Shown piece after piece: positions 9,212-19,398 of a stretch of DNA of 64,000 nt. How positions within the stretch are numbered: the stretch's first letter is position 1; every line of letters begins with the position of its first letter. Under the pieces are notes generated by a model, which saw only the letters and a list, made by a program, of their open reading frames with translations, was not told the origin of the DNA and made no database searches. Origin of the DNA: Candidatus Pantoea deserta (GTDB lineage: Bacteria > Pseudomonadota > Gammaproteobacteria > Enterobacterales > Enterobacteriaceae); contig NZ_RMVG01000010.1 in NCBI RefSeq assembly GCF_003813865.1, positions 1 to 64,000 of the forward strand. Direction: 5' to 3'. A program made the position numbers and the translations under genes.

Positions 9212-9230
9212 AAATTGGTATGATAACTTT
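9212..9230. promoter_or_regulatory. ExuR-type operator of uxaC
   Basis: AAATTGGTATGATAACTTT has an exact left half of the ExuR/UxuR consensus and a looser right half. It lies 35 bases ahead of the uxaC start, where it would overlap the promoter. Confidence 0.7.
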
Positions 9231-9265
9231 GAGCGCATTAAGGCTCTATCCAAGAGGAAGCACGT

Positions 9266-10681
9266 ATGTCGCGTTTTATGACCGAGGATTTTTTGCTGGA
9301 TACGGAATTTGCCCGCCGCCTGTATCACGACTATGCGAAGGATCAGCCGATTTTCGACTATCACTGTCATCTTCCCCCGCAGCAGATTGCCGAAAATTAC
9401 CGCTTTACCAATCTCTATGACATCTGGCTGAAAGGCGATCACTATAAATGGCGCGCCATGCGCGCTAACGGCGTGCCGGAAGCCTTCTGCACCGGCGACG
9501 CCAGCGACCGCGACAAATTCAACGCCTGGGCGCGCACTGTGCCGCATACCATCGGCAATCCGCTCTATCACTGGACGCACCTTGAGCTGCGTCGCCCGTT
9601 CGGCATCACCGACACCTTGCTCTCTGAGAAAACCGCCGACGCTATCTGGGAGCGCTGCAACGCGCTGCTGGCGCAGGATGACTTTACCGCGCGCGGCATT
9701 ATGCAGCAGATGAACGTGAAGATGGTCGGCACCACCGACGATCCGCTGGATGACCTGCAACATCACCGCGCGCTGGCGCAAGACACCAGCTTTAGCGTCA
9801 GGGTGCTGCCCAGCTGGCGACCGGATAAAGCCTTTAATATCGAAGCGGAAAGCTTTCTGCCGTGGATTGAGAAGCTGGAGTCGCTGACCGACATCAGCGT
9901 GCGCCGCTTTGATGACCTGCGCAGCGCGCTCAGCAAACGTCTCGACTACTTTGCCGATCACGGCTGTAAGGTGTCGGATCACGCGCTGGACGTGGTGCTC
10001 TACGCCGAAGCGGACGACGCGACGCTCGATGCGATTCTGGCCAGGCGTCGCGCGGGCGGCGCGCCGGACGCGCAGGCTGTCGCGCAGTTTAAAACCGCCG
10101 TGCTGGTGTGGCTCGGCAGTGAATACGCTCGTCGCGGCTGGGTGCAGCAGTACCATATCGGCGCGCTGCGCAATACCAACCGCCGCCAGTTCGAGCTGCT
10201 AGGCCCGGACGTCGGCTTCGACTCTATCAACGATCAGCCGCTGGCGGAACCGCTGGCGAAGCTGCTGGGCGCGCAGAATCTGCATAACGCGCTGCCGAAA
10301 ACCATTCTTTACTGCCTGAACCCGCGTGACAACGAAGTGCTGGCCACCATGGCGGGCAATTTCCAGGGCGAGGGCGAGGCGGGCAAAATGCAGTTCGGCT
10401 CTGCCTGGTGGTTTAACGATCAGCTTGACGGGATGCAGCGTCAGATGACTCAGCTGGCGCAGATCGGCCTGCTCAGCCGCTTTGTCGGCATGCTGACCGA
10501 CAGCCGCAGCTTCCTCTCCTACACGCGCCACGAATATTTTCGTCGTCTGCTGTGTCAGATGATGGGCCGCTGGGTAGAGAACGGCGAAGCGCCGGGGGAT
10601 GAGGCGCTGCTGGGGCAGATGGTGCAAAACATCTGCTTCAACAATGCGCGCGACTACTTCGGCATCGAGCTGGGAGCCTGA
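9266..10681 (+). CDS. uxaC: Glucuronate/galacturonate isomerase UxaC
   Basis: 471 aa, the length of E. coli UxaC. It starts [20 protein letters not shown] after a GAGGAAG ribosome site. The amidohydrolase-type metal ligands are visible in [10 protein letters not shown] (about residues 30-40), and [15 protein letters not shown] and [19 protein letters not shown] are family signatures. The enzyme converts glucuronate to fructuronate and galacturonate to tagaturonate in the cytosol, the first step after ExuT. The stop is 3 bases before uxaB, so uxaC leads a three-gene operon. Confidence 0.96.
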   Translation: MSRFMTEDFLLDTEFARRLYHDYAKDQPIFDYHCHLPPQQIAENYRFTNLYDIWLKGDHYKWRAMRANGVPEAFCTGDASDRDKFNAWARTVPHTIGNPLYHWTHLELRRPFGITDTLLSEKTADAIWERCNALLAQDDFTARGIMQQMNVKMVGTTDDPLDDLQHHRALAQDTSFSVRVLPSWRPDKAFNIEAESFLPWIEKLESLTDISVRRFDDLRSALSKRLDYFADHGCKVSDHALDVVLYAEADDATLDAILARRRAGGAPDAQAVAQFKTAVLVWLGSEYARRGWVQQYHIGALRNTNRRQFELLGPDVGFDSINDQPLAEPLAKLLGAQNLHNALPKTILYCLNPRDNEVLATMAGNFQGEGEAGKMQFGSAWWFNDQLDGMQRQMTQLAQIGLLSRFVGMLTDSRSFLSYTRHEYFRRLLCQMMGRWVENGEAPGDEALLGQMVQNICFNNARDYFGIELGA

Positions 10682-10683
10682 TA

Positions 10684-12132
10684 ATGCAGCGGCTAAACCG
10701 TCACGACTTTCCCGGCGCGATCTACAGCGAGCGCGTGATCCAGTTCGGCGAAGGCAACTTTCTGCGCGCCTTTATCGACTGGCAGCTCGACTGGCTGAAC
10801 CAACACCAGGGTACCGACGCGGGCGTCGTCGTGGTACGGCCGCGCAATCGCGCCGTCAGTGACAGTCTGAATCAGCAGGACGGACTGTACACCACGCTGA
10901 TCCGCGGTCTGAACGAGCAGGGCGAGCGCGTCAGCGAAACGCGCCTGATCCGCAGCCTGAACCGTGAGATCCAGCCGTATACCCAGCATGAAGACTTTCT
11001 GGCGCTGGCGCGCGCGCCGCAGATGCGTTTTGTCTTCTCCAATACCACCGAGGCGGGCATCGCCTTTGCTGAAGGCGATCGACTTGAGGATGCTCCCGCT
11101 TCCAGCTTTCCCGGCAAACTGACGCAGCTGTTATGGGCGCGCTTTACGCATTTCAGCGGGGCCAGCGACAAAGGCTGGCTGATCGTGCCCTGCGAGCTGA
11201 TCGACCATAACGGCGAGGCGCTGCGTGAGCTGGTGCTGCGCTATGCGCAACACTGGCGGCTGCCGGACGCGTTTGCCGCCTGGGTGACGCAGCACTGCGC
11301 GTTCTACAACACGCTGGTGGATCGCATCGTGACCGGCTTTCCGCAGGAGAGCGAGGCGCTAACGGCCCAGCTCGGCTACGACGACCATTTTCTGGTGGCG
11401 GGCGAGGTTTACTATCAGTTTATCCTGCAAGGGCCGCGCGCGCTGTTTGACGAGCTGAAGCTGGACGCGCTGGCGCCGCAGGTGCGTCAGGTGGATGACA
11501 TTGCGCCCTGGAAGGCGCAGAAAGTGGCCATCCTCAACGGCGCGCATACCGCAATGGTGCCGGTGGCGTTCCAGGCAGGTCTGGAGAGCGTCGGCGAGGC
11601 GATGGAGGACAAGGCCATTGCCGGTTTTGTCGATCGGCTGCTGCGCGAGGAGATTATTCCCACGCTGGACCTGCCGCGCAGCGAGCTGCACGCCTTTGCC
11701 GATGCGGTACAGCGCCGTTTCCGCAACCCCTTTATTCGCCACGCGCTGCTCTCTATCGCGCTCAACGGCATGACCAAGTTTCGTACCCGTCTGTTAACGC
11801 CGCTGCTGGCCGCTCACGCGCAGAACGGCGTCTGGCCGCCGCGCCTGACCTTTGCGCTGGCGGCGCTGATCGCCTTCTATCGCGGCGCAGAGGCGGAGAA
11901 AAGCTGGCCGCTACAGGATGATGCGCACTGGCTGACGCGCTTTGACAAAAACTGGCAGGCGCTTAATGCCGACCAGATTACGCCGCAGCAGCTGGTGCAC
12001 GACGTATTAAGCGACGCGCCGCACTGGGGCGAAGATTTGACCCGGCAGCCGCAGCTGGTGGCCGAGGTCAGCCGACACCTGCAAAACATTCTCGCCCACG
12101 GTATGCGTGAGGCGTTGAGCACACTGGGATAA
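10684..12132 (+). CDS. uxaB: Tagaturonate reductase UxaB
   Basis: 482 aa, mannitol-dehydrogenase type long-chain dehydrogenase. An N-terminal NAD-binding part ([17 protein letters not shown], about residues 18-34) is followed by a helical catalytic domain with [17 protein letters not shown] containing the catalytic lysine and the Asn/His residues of the family. It reduces tagaturonate to altronate with NADH. In E. coli uxaB is apart from uxaCA; here it sits between uxaC and uxaA with gaps of a few bases, so the galacturonate pathway to altronate is one transcript. Confidence 0.95.
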   Translation: MQRLNRHDFPGAIYSERVIQFGEGNFLRAFIDWQLDWLNQHQGTDAGVVVVRPRNRAVSDSLNQQDGLYTTLIRGLNEQGERVSETRLIRSLNREIQPYTQHEDFLALARAPQMRFVFSNTTEAGIAFAEGDRLEDAPASSFPGKLTQLLWARFTHFSGASDKGWLIVPCELIDHNGEALRELVLRYAQHWRLPDAFAAWVTQHCAFYNTLVDRIVTGFPQESEALTAQLGYDDHFLVAGEVYYQFILQGPRALFDELKLDALAPQVRQVDDIAPWKAQKVAILNGAHTAMVPVAFQAGLESVGEAMEDKAIAGFVDRLLREEIIPTLDLPRSELHAFADAVQRRFRNPFIRHALLSIALNGMTKFRTRLLTPLLAAHAQNGVWPPRLTFALAALIAFYRGAEAEKSWPLQDDAHWLTRFDKNWQALNADQITPQQLVHDVLSDAPHWGEDLTRQPQLVAEVSRHLQNILAHGMREALSTLG

Positions 12133-12136
12133 CGCT

Positions 12137-13627
12137 ATGCAAGACGCGATTCGAATTCACTCTCTGGATAATGTCGCCGTGGCGCTGCGCGATTTAGATG
12201 CCGGGCACACTGTCGATTTGCAACAGGTGGCGGTGCCGCTGCAGCAGGCGGTCACGCGCGGCCATAAGTTCGCGCTGCGCCCCCTCGCCGAGGGCGAACT
12301 GGTGATTAAGTACGGACTGCCGATCGGCCACGCGACTCAGCCGATCGCCGCAGGAGAGGTGATTCACTCCAGCAACGCCCGCACCAACCTGAGCGATCTG
12401 GACGAATATGATTATCAGCCGGAATTTGTCGAGGTGCCGCCGCAGGCGGGCGATCGCGAGATCCAGATTTATCGCCGCGCCAGTGGCGAGGTCGGTATCC
12501 GCAACGAGCTGTGGATCCTGCCGACCGTCGGCTGCGTTAACGGCATTGCGCGTCAGATCCTGCAACGCTTTCTGAAAGAGACCGATAACGCGGCGGGCAC
12601 CGACGGCGCGTTTCTTTTTAGCCACACCTTTGGCTGTTCGCAGCTAGGACAGGACCATGAAAACACCCGCACCATGCTGCAAAATATGGTGCGTCATCCC
12701 AACGCAGGCGCGGTGCTGGTTATCGGACTCGGCTGCGAAAATAATCAGGTCGATGCCTTTCGGGAAACCCTGGGGCTGCCGGAGAGCGACCGTATCCAGT
12801 TTATGGTTTGCCAGCAGCACGACGACGAAGTCGAGGCGGGGCTGGAGCATCTGCGCGCCCTGTACGAGGCGATGCGCCATGACCAGCGCCAGCCCGGCAA
12901 ACTAAGCGAGCTGAAGTTTGGTCTGGAGTGCGGCGGTTCCGACGGTTTTTCCGGGATCACCGCTAACCCGCTGCTGGGCCGTTTTTCCGATCAGATGATC
13001 GCTAACGGCGGCACGACGGTGCTGACCGAAGTGCCGGAGATGTTTGGCGCAGAGCGCATCCTGATGAGCCGCTGCCGCGATGAGGCGACCTTCGACAAAA
13101 CCGTGGCAATGATTAATGACTTTAAACGCTATTTTATCGACCACCAGCAGCCGATCTATGAGAACCCGTCGCCGGGCAACAAGGCCGGGGGCATTACCAC
13201 GCTGGAAGAGAAGTCGCTGGGCTGTACGCAGAAAGCCGGCTCCAGCCAGGTGGTAGACGTGCTCAGGTATGGCGAGCGGCTGAAAACGCCGGGGCTGAAT
13301 CTGCTGAGCGCGCCGGGTAACGACGCGGTCGCCACCAGCGCGCTGGCGGGGGCGGGCTGCCATATGGTGCTGTTCAGCACCGGACGCGGCACCCCTTACG
13401 GCGGCTTTGTGCCGACGGTGAAGCTGGCAACCAACTCGCCGCTGGCGGAGAAGAAGCCGCACTGGATCGACTTCAACGCCGGTCGCCTGCTGGAGGGGAT
13501 GAGCATGGAGGCGCTGCTGGCGGATTTTGTCGACACTATCGTGGCGATTGCTAACGGCGAACTCACCAACAACGAGAAGAATGATTTCCGCGAGCTGGCG
13601 ATCTTTAAAAGCGGCGTAACGTTATAG
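12137..13627 (+). CDS. uxaA: Altronate dehydratase UxaA
   Basis: 496 aa, as in E. coli (495). The N-terminal SAF-like domain (residues 1-95) and the large C-terminal UxaA/GarD domain are both present, with the conserved cysteines in PTVGCVNGIARQ, HTFGCSQLGQDH, GLGCENNQ and LECGGSDGFSG that bind the iron cofactor. It dehydrates altronate to 2-keto-3-deoxygluconate for the KDG kinase/aldolase pathway, which is not in this window. It is the last gene of the uxa run and is followed by a strong hairpin. Confidence 0.96.
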   Translation: MQDAIRIHSLDNVAVALRDLDAGHTVDLQQVAVPLQQAVTRGHKFALRPLAEGELVIKYGLPIGHATQPIAAGEVIHSSNARTNLSDLDEYDYQPEFVEVPPQAGDREIQIYRRASGEVGIRNELWILPTVGCVNGIARQILQRFLKETDNAAGTDGAFLFSHTFGCSQLGQDHENTRTMLQNMVRHPNAGAVLVIGLGCENNQVDAFRETLGLPESDRIQFMVCQQHDDEVEAGLEHLRALYEAMRHDQRQPGKLSELKFGLECGGSDGFSGITANPLLGRFSDQMIANGGTTVLTEVPEMFGAERILMSRCRDEATFDKTVAMINDFKRYFIDHQQPIYENPSPGNKAGGITTLEEKSLGCTQKAGSSQVVDVLRYGERLKTPGLNLLSAPGNDAVATSALAGAGCHMVLFSTGRGTPYGGFVPTVKLATNSPLAEKKPHWIDFNAGRLLEGMSMEALLADFVDTIVAIANGELTNNEKNDFRELAIFKSGVTL

Positions 13628-13637
13628 CTCTAAGAAT

Positions 13638-13667
13638 AACAATGGCGACCCGGAGGTCGCCATTGTT
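13638..13667 (+). terminator. Terminator hairpin after uxaA
   Basis: A perfect 13-bp stem, AACAATGGCGACC with its complement, and a 4-base loop starts 11 bases after the uxaA stop. There is no long T-run, so termination efficiency is uncertain. Confidence 0.65.
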
Positions 13668-13881
13668 GTCTGCTAGCGTTGTGCCACTTCGCGAGTGGCA
13701 GAGTCCGATCGCAGGTCGCTTAACGCCTCTCAGCCCGGCCAGCCCGCGCCTCATTCCTGAGGGGGGCCGGATCCGGGCAACGCTGTGCGTGGTTCAACAC
13801 GCCTCGGCGTTTCCCGGCGCGGGCCGCCTTGCTCTTCAGACGCTGCCGCCTGCTCGCCGGGCTATTAAGCCGGCTGAAAGA

Positions 13882-15114
13882 TCACGCCCGGCTGGTTTCG
13901 CGCTCGGCTTCCGCCTGGCAAACCGCGGCGGTAAACAGAATATCGGTTGAGGAGTTGAGCGCCGTTTCGGCGGAGTCCTGCAACACGCTGATAATAAAAC
14001 CGGCTGCCACCACCTGCATCGCCAGATCGTTAGGAATACCGAACATATTGCAGGCAACCGGGATCAGCAGCAGCGAACCGCCCGCCACGCCCGATGCGCC
14101 GCAGGCGCACAGCGACGCCACCAGACTCAGCAGAATCGCGGTCGACACGTCAACGTGAATGCCAAGCGTATTCACCGCCGCCAGCGTCAGCACGGTAATG
14201 GTAATGGAGGCGCCCGCCATGCTGATGGTCGCGCCCAGCGGAATCGACACGGAATAGGTGTCTTCGTCCAGGTTCAGGCGTTTCGCCAGCGCCATATTCA
14301 CGGGAATATTGGCGGCTGAACTGCGGGTAAAGAAGGCGGTCACGCCGCTCTCGCGCAGGCAGGTAAACACCAGCGGATAGGGATTGCGGCGAATTTTGCT
14401 GTACACCAGCAGCGGGTTGACCACCAGCGCCATCAGCGCCATACAGCCCAGCAGCAGCGCCAGCAAATGCGCGTACTGCCACAGCGCGCCGAAGCCGGTT
14501 GACGCCAGGATCGAGGCCACCAGACCAAAAATACCCACTGGCGCGCAGCGGATCACGCAGCGCACCAGCCAGGTGACGGCGTTTGAGGCGTCATTCAGCA
14601 GGTCGCGCGTCCCCTGCGAGCTGTGACGGAACGCGAGACCCAGACCAATGGCCCATACCAGAATGCCGATATAGTTTGCTTCCATCAGCGCCGTGACGGG
14701 ATTCGCCACCATCTTCATCAGCAGGCCGCGCATCACCTCGGTAATGCCTGATGGCGGCGTGATTTCCGTGGCGCCAATCGCCAGCGTCAGCGTCTGCGGC
14801 ATCAGATGGCTAAATACCACGGCGATTACCGCAGCGAAAAAGGTACTCAGCAGATAGAGCGCGATAATCGGTTTGATACTGGTCTTTTGCCCCTGCTGGT
14901 GGTTAGCGATCGAGGCGATCACCAGCACGAGCACCAGCAGCGGGGCGACGGCCTTCAGCGCGCTGACAAAGAGTTCGCCCAGCAGGCCGACGGCCAGCGC
15001 GGCATCTTTTGAGACCCACGCCAGCGCCACACCGGCCACCAGCCCTACCATGATTTGTTTTACCAGGCTGCCTGCAAGTAGCGCGCCCAGACGACCGGAA
15101 AGAGAGTTCTGCAT
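13882..15114 (-). CDS. sstT: Serine/threonine:Na+ symporter SstT
   Basis: 410 aa, dicarboxylate/amino acid:cation symporter family. About nine hydrophobic segments and two re-entrant loops are present; the characteristic serine-rich loop is [14 protein letters not shown] (about residues 260-275) and the second signature is [15 protein letters not shown]. SstT imports serine and threonine with sodium across the inner membrane. The location between the uxa genes and alx is as in E. coli, although the intervening ygjV is absent. Divergence at the C-terminus relative to E. coli is minor. Confidence 0.94.
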   Translation of the reverse strand: MQNSLSGRLGALLAGSLVKQIMVGLVAGVALAWVSKDAALAVGLLGELFVSALKAVAPLLVLVLVIASIANHQQGQKTSIKPIIALYLLSTFFAAVIAVVFSHLMPQTLTLAIGATEITPPSGITEVMRGLLMKMVANPVTALMEANYIGILVWAIGLGLAFRHSSQGTRDLLNDASNAVTWLVRCVIRCAPVGIFGLVASILASTGFGALWQYAHLLALLLGCMALMALVVNPLLVYSKIRRNPYPLVFTCLRESGVTAFFTRSSAANIPVNMALAKRLNLDEDTYSVSIPLGATISMAGASITITVLTLAAVNTLGIHVDVSTAILLSLVASLCACGASGVAGGSLLLIPVACNMFGIPNDLAMQVVAAGFIISVLQDSAETALNSSTDILFTAAVCQAEAERETSRA

Positions 15115-15311
15115 AGTTGTTCTTTACGTTGTAGCGGGATGTGGCTTCAGAGGGCGTCGATTAACGCGCCTGAAGCGGTTTGCCTGGCGGAGTATAAGGA
15201 AAAGATCGGACGAGGAAAGAGATAATTCTGACTGCGCAAAACGCATCGCCTTTCAGTTATGCTGCATGAAGGAAATGTGACAGAGCGATGAAATGTCGCA
15301 CCCCCGACTGG

Positions 15312-15343
15312 CAAAATAAAACAGGGGCATTGTCTGCCCCTGT
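15312..15343 (-). terminator. Intrinsic terminator of alx
   Basis: On the minus strand, ACAGGGGCA pairs with TGCCCCTGT around a 5-base loop and is followed by TTTATTTT, a normal Rho-independent terminator. It starts about 7 bases beyond the alx stop. Confidence 0.8.
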
Positions 15344-15349
15344 AGCGGA

Positions 15350-16321
15350 TTATTGTGAGATCTTTTTCTGGTCGCTTTTGCGGTTTACCCAGGCGTTGAT
15401 CAACAGCGTAGAGCCAAGAATCGCACCCACCACGCTCAGCGAGATCGCCACGGGGATATGGTAAAACTCGACGATCAGCATCTTAATGCCGATAAACACC
15501 AGCACGATCGCCAGGCCATATTTGAGCATGGAAAAGCGCTCGGCGACGTTGGCCAGCAGGAAGTACATGGCGCGCAGGCCGAGGATGGCAAACAGGTTAG
15601 ACGTCAGCACAATAAAGGGATCGGTAGTGACGGCGAAGATAGCCGGAATACTGTCGACCGCGAAGATGACGTCGCTCAGCTCGACCATGATCAGCACCAG
15701 CAGCAGCGGCGTAGCAAACAACACGCCGTTTTTACGGGTAAAGAACTTCTCGCCATCCAGATCGTCGGTCATGCGCAGGTGCTTGCGCAGCCAGCGCACC
15801 ACCGGCTTATCGCCAACCGCATTTTCATCGTCCTCTTTGGCAAACGCCATTTTCAGGCCGGTCAGCAGCAGGAAGGCGCCGAACAGATAGAGGATCCAGC
15901 TAAACTGCGTGACCAGCCAGCTGCCCGCGAAGATCATAATGGTACGCAGCACAATAGCGCCCAGCACGCCGTAAATCAGCACGCGGCGCTGCAACGCAGC
16001 GGGAATAGAGAAGTAGCTGAACAGCATCAGCCAGACGAAGACGTTATCGACCGCCAGTGCTTTCTCCAGCACATAACCGGTTAAAAACGCCAGGGTTTGC
16101 GACGTGGCGACCTCGCGCCCGGCGCTGCCGTCGAGATACCACCAGAAAGCGGCGCTGAACAGCAGCGACACCGACACCCAAATCAACGACCAGACGGCCG
16201 CCTGTTTAAAACTCATGGTCTGCGCGCCGCGACGTCCCTGTAAAAACAGATCGATCGCCAGCATGATCAGTACCACTACCGCAAAGCTGCCCCAGAGAAG
16301 AGGCGTTCCTACAGTCTGCAT
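15350..16321 (-). CDS. alx: TerC-family Mn2+ exporter Alx
   Basis: 323 aa with about nine membrane helices. TerC hallmarks are present: [17 protein letters not shown] (about residues 88-104) and [19 protein letters not shown] (about residues 213-231), whose acidic residues are expected to coordinate metal. E. coli Alx is an alkali-induced inner-membrane protein that exports manganese. The start is set by AGGAAA upstream on the minus strand. Translation and transcription are evidently governed by the upstream yybP-ykoY leader and its terminator. Confidence 0.95.
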   Translation of the reverse strand: MQTVGTPLLWGSFAVVVLIMLAIDLFLQGRRGAQTMSFKQAAVWSLIWVSVSLLFSAAFWWYLDGSAGREVATSQTLAFLTGYVLEKALAVDNVFVWLMLFSYFSIPAALQRRVLIYGVLGAIVLRTIMIFAGSWLVTQFSWILYLFGAFLLLTGLKMAFAKEDDENAVGDKPVVRWLRKHLRMTDDLDGEKFFTRKNGVLFATPLLLVLIMVELSDVIFAVDSIPAIFAVTTDPFIVLTSNLFAILGLRAMYFLLANVAERFSMLKYGLAIVLVFIGIKMLIVEFYHIPVAISLSVVGAILGSTLLINAWVNRKSDQKKISQ

Positions 16322-16335
16322 AGCGTTTCCTGCCC

Positions 16336-16520
16336 TGAAATAAAAAAACGGCTGAAATCAGAAGACGTCAGCCGCTTTACAGGGTGTAAGCAAACCTCGC
16401 CTTCCGGCAAGGTCTCACTTACAACGCAGAATCAGATTCCGGGTTGCCTGACGACCGGATGCTTACGCATCGTAATGACGATCGTGCAGCTTACAAGTTA
16501 CTCCCCTTTGCTGGCAGCTA
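16336..16520 (-). promoter_or_regulatory. yybP-ykoY manganese riboswitch (alx pH-responsive leader) with terminator
   Basis: Read on the minus strand, the leader contains the class signature GGGGAGTAAC (from 16506 down), a CCGGTCGTCAGGC arm, and the GAGACCTTGCC...GGCGAGGTTTGC hairpin of the yybP-ykoY aptamer. It ends in a hairpin, CGGCTGA paired with TCAGCCG, followed by seven Ts (about 16371-16341), directly upstream of the alx ribosome site. Known family behaviour: manganese and alkaline pH favour the form that lets alx be expressed. The terminator here suggests a transcriptional component. Confidence 0.85.
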
Positions 16521-16575
16521 ACATACGGGTTGTGCCAGCAAGAGGCAAGAGCGAGCCATTCATATTTAGACATAT

Positions 16576-17562
16576 TTACACAGCCTGCGCGTCAGCCGGG
16601 AACACCACGCCGGTCTGACGCCGGATGTCAGTCAACAGCGCCGCGGTGATGCGCGAAATCTCCAGTCCCGGATGTTCGACCTGGCGCTGGCGCACCAGCT
16701 GCACGAAGGTCTGGGCTTCATACAGCATGGTATTGATATGCTGCGGCTGACTGAGATCCTGGCTGCCGCCGTCGCGCGGCATCAGGGTGACCGACTGCAT
16801 CTCCGCCAGTTTCTCGATGGTTAATGAACCGGCTTCGCCCTGAATTTCGCTGGGAATGCGCGAGTCGCTGACTTTGGAATGCAGCAGGGTAACGTCGAAA
16901 TCGCCGTAGTCGAGCAGCACGCTGCCGTGGCCGTCAACGCCGCTGGGCAGCAGCGTCGCGCTGGCTTTCACCCCCTGCGGCGCGCCCCATAACGCCACCG
17001 CCGTCGCCAGACAGTAGTAGCCGATGTCCATGACAGAGCCGTTTGACCAGCGCGGATTAAAGGTGTTGGGATTTTCGCCGTCGAGGTAGCGCTGATAGCG
17101 CGACGAGTACTGGCAATAGCTAAACAGCGCCTTGCGCAGCGGGCCGATGGCGGGCAGCGCCTGCTGGAGTCGGGCAAAGTTGGGCAGGCTGGCGGTTTTA
17201 AAGGCTTCGAACAGGATCACCTGGTGCTGCCGGGCGCAGGCGATCATTTTTTCAGCCTCGCGCAGATGCGAGGCGAGCGGCTTTTCGCAGATCACATGCT
17301 TGCCGTGCGACATAAACAGCAGCGCCTGCTCGCAGTGCAGGGCATTGGGGCTGGCGAGATAGACGGCGTCAATGTCGTCACTGGCCGCCAGCGCCTCCAG
17401 CGAGGTGAAGAGGTGATGACAGGGATAGTCGCTGGCGAAGGCTTCCGCCTGCTGCTGCGAACGCGAATAGATGGCGTTCAGGCGCAGATGGCCGGTTTCG
17501 TGCGCGGCATCGATAAACTGGCGCGTTATCCAGTTGGTTCCCACAATAGCAAAACGGATCAC
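16576..17562 (-). CDS. ygjR: Gfo/Idh/MocA family oxidoreductase YgjR
   Basis: 328 aa from a GTG start at 17562 with AGGAG 7-8 bases upstream; the longer upstream reading is not coding. The N-terminal Rossmann fold (VIRFAIVGTNWITRQFIDAA), the CEKPLASHLREAEKM motif carrying the catalytic-site lysine (about residue 93), and the C-terminal alpha/beta domain are typical of the family. It is an NAD(P)-dependent oxidoreductase of unknown substrate. Position next to alx matches E. coli ygjR. Confidence 0.9.
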   Translation of the reverse strand: MIRFAIVGTNWITRQFIDAAHETGHLRLNAIYSRSQQQAEAFASDYPCHHLFTSLEALAASDDIDAVYLASPNALHCEQALLFMSHGKHVICEKPLASHLREAEKMIACARQHQVILFEAFKTASLPNFARLQQALPAIGPLRKALFSYCQYSSRYQRYLDGENPNTFNPRWSNGSVMDIGYYCLATAVALWGAPQGVKASATLLPSGVDGHGSVLLDYGDFDVTLLHSKVSDSRIPSEIQGEAGSLTIEKLAEMQSVTLMPRDGGSQDLSQPQHINTMLYEAQTFVQLVRQRQVEHPGLEISRITAALLTDIRRQTGVVFPADAQAV

Positions 17563-17667
17563 GTCGGCTCTCCTGCGGCAAATAAGCGGCAGAGTAGCAT
17601 GCCGGGCAGGGGGCGCAAGCAGCACAGCGGCAGGGAAATTTGATCCTGCGATCCGCCTTCCAATATA

Positions 17668-19398
17668 GTGATGGCGCAACGGCGTCGGATTAAAAAGTGG
17701 GGAAAGCGCTTGAAAGGAAGTAAACACGCTCTGAACTGGACGACGCTGCTGGTCGCGATTCCGGTAGGCCTGGCGGCCTCGCTGGTGACGCTGGCGTTTC
17801 GCGGCGTCATCGATCTGATTAACCGCCTGCTGTTCAGCAGCGACAGTGAAATCACCGTGGCGATGCACGCCTGGCCGTGGATCTTCTGGCCGCTGCTGGT
17901 GGGGGCAGGCGGCGTGCTGGCGGGATTTTTCCTGCGCTACGCGGTCAGTATTGAAAAACAGCAGACGGTAAAGACCGACTATCTGGAGGTCATCAACGCG
18001 CGGCTCGACGCGGTGCCTACCCGCACCTCGCTGTTTCGCGCGCTCTCGTCCATCGCCAGCATCGGTTCAGGCGCCTCTATTGGTAAAGAGGGACCGATGG
18101 TGCAGCTCTCCGCGCTGTGCGGCAGCGTGCTGGGCCGCTGGATGCCCGCCTCGCTCAATCTCAAAAACAGCGACGTGGTGGCGATGGCCGCGGCCGCGGG
18201 CCTGTCGTCGGTCTATCACGCGCCGCTGGCGTCCGCCATTTTCGTCGCGGAGATCGCCTTTGGCATTTCGGCGCTACAGCGCCTGATCCCGCTGGTGATC
18301 TCATCGTCGGTGGCGGTGATGACCATGTGGTCGCTCGGCTTCCGCAATGCGCTTTATCCGCTGGCGGACGCCAGCTTTCAGATGGACGTCAGCAGCTTGC
18401 TGGCCACCGTCGTCATCGGCCTGGCTGCCGGGCTGGCCGGCTGGCTGCTGATTAAGCTGATCGCGCGCAGCAAGGCGCTGTTCAGCCATATCTCTTCGCT
18501 GCCGCTGCGGCTGGGGGCCGGCGGCCTGGCGGTCGGGCTGCTGGCGCTGATCTCTACCGACATCCTGGGTAACGGCTACGAAGTGATCGTGAAAATCATG
18601 GCGGGCGACTACCTGCTGCCGGGCCTGCTGCTGCTGCTGCTGCTGAAAACCCTGGCGACGACGCTGTCGGTGGGATCGAATGCGGTAGGCGGCCTGTTTA
18701 CGCCGTCGCTGCTGACCGGCGCGCTGCTCGGCGTGGCGCTGGCGACGCTGGGCGCAGCGCTGCATCTGCCGCTCGGCAACGTGCTGCTGTATGCGGCCAT
18801 CGGCATGGCAGCAATGCTGGCGGCGGTCAGCCAGGCCCCGCTGATGGCGATACTGATGGTGCTGGAGATGACCCTTAACAGCTCGCTGCTGTTTCCGGTG
18901 ACGATCGCGGCGGTGCTGGCGTCGATGGTGGTCTACCGGTTGCAGTCCGCCAGCACCTATCCGGTGGTCGGCAATCACTTTAACCGCTCAGAAGCCAAAT
19001 ACGATTTCGACAATATGCGCGTGGCGGAGCTGATTATTCCTGGCGCGGCGCTACAGCCGCAGGAGACGGTGGGGCAGGCGCTGGCGGTCAGCTCGCTGAA
19101 GCGCGAGCGCTATGTGTACGTCATCAATGCGGCGGGCGCGTTTCTCGGCGTGGTCTCCATCCACGATATTGCGCGCAAGGTGCTGGCGCAGGAGATTACG
19201 CTGCACTCGCCGGTCGCCGCCGTGATGGATGACAACTTCCCGTTTGTCTATCAGAACCAGAGCATGCGCGAAGGCTGGGAAGCCTTTGCCCGCGTAACGC
19301 TGGAGCGTCTGCCGGTGCTGAATAATCCGCAGGAGAAACGCTTCCTCGGCGCGCTGACTAAAACCAGCCTGATCCAGAAGGCGCAGGAGTTTCTCTAG
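17668..19398 (+). CDS. ClC family chloride channel/antiporter with C-terminal CBS pair (ClcB-like)
   Basis: 576 aa. Residues 25-430 are a ClC membrane domain with GKEGP (gating glutamate, about residue 144) and GGLFTPSLLTG (about residue 348). The first ClC anion motif (GSGIP in E. coli ClcA) is not visible at its usual position, as in ClcB-like proteins. Residues 455-570 form two CBS modules (VYVINAAGAFLGVVSIHDI and RLPVLNNPQEKRFLGALTK), which the E. coli ClC proteins lack and which usually bind adenine nucleotides. The start may be GTG 17668 or ATG 17671. It is divergent from ygjR. Confidence 0.88.
   Translation: MMAQRRRIKKWGKRLKGSKHALNWTTLLVAIPVGLAASLVTLAFRGVIDLINRLLFSSDSEITVAMHAWPWIFWPLLVGAGGVLAGFFLRYAVSIEKQQTVKTDYLEVINARLDAVPTRTSLFRALSSIASIGSGASIGKEGPMVQLSALCGSVLGRWMPASLNLKNSDVVAMAAAAGLSSVYHAPLASAIFVAEIAFGISALQRLIPLVISSSVAVMTMWSLGFRNALYPLADASFQMDVSSLLATVVIGLAAGLAGWLLIKLIARSKALFSHISSLPLRLGAGGLAVGLLALISTDILGNGYEVIVKIMAGDYLLPGLLLLLLLKTLATTLSVGSNAVGGLFTPSLLTGALLGVALATLGAALHLPLGNVLLYAAIGMAAMLAAVSQAPLMAILMVLEMTLNSSLLFPVTIAAVLASMVVYRLQSASTYPVVGNHFNRSEAKYDFDNMRVAELIIPGAALQPQETVGQALAVSSLKRERYVYVINAAGAFLGVVSIHDIARKVLAQEITLHSPVAAVMDDNFPFVYQNQSMREGWEAFARVTLERLPVLNNPQEKRFLGALTKTSLIQKAQEFL

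Larger units (their letters stand above)
8895..9265. other. Divergent regulatory region exuT / uxaC
   Basis: 371 bases with no gene. It holds both promoters of the hexuronate block, two ExuR-type operators (9032-9049 and 9212-9230) and two CRP-like sites (9054-9069 and 9176-9191), listed separately. This is the expected layout for catabolite-activated, ExuR-repressed divergent transcription. Confidence 0.75.

Noticed and set aside
18301..18978. Long minus-strand frame within the ClC gene
   Set aside because: Gln/Arg-rich antisense shadow of a GC-rich real gene, as are similar long frames opposite exuT, ddlA, alx, fadH and sulP.
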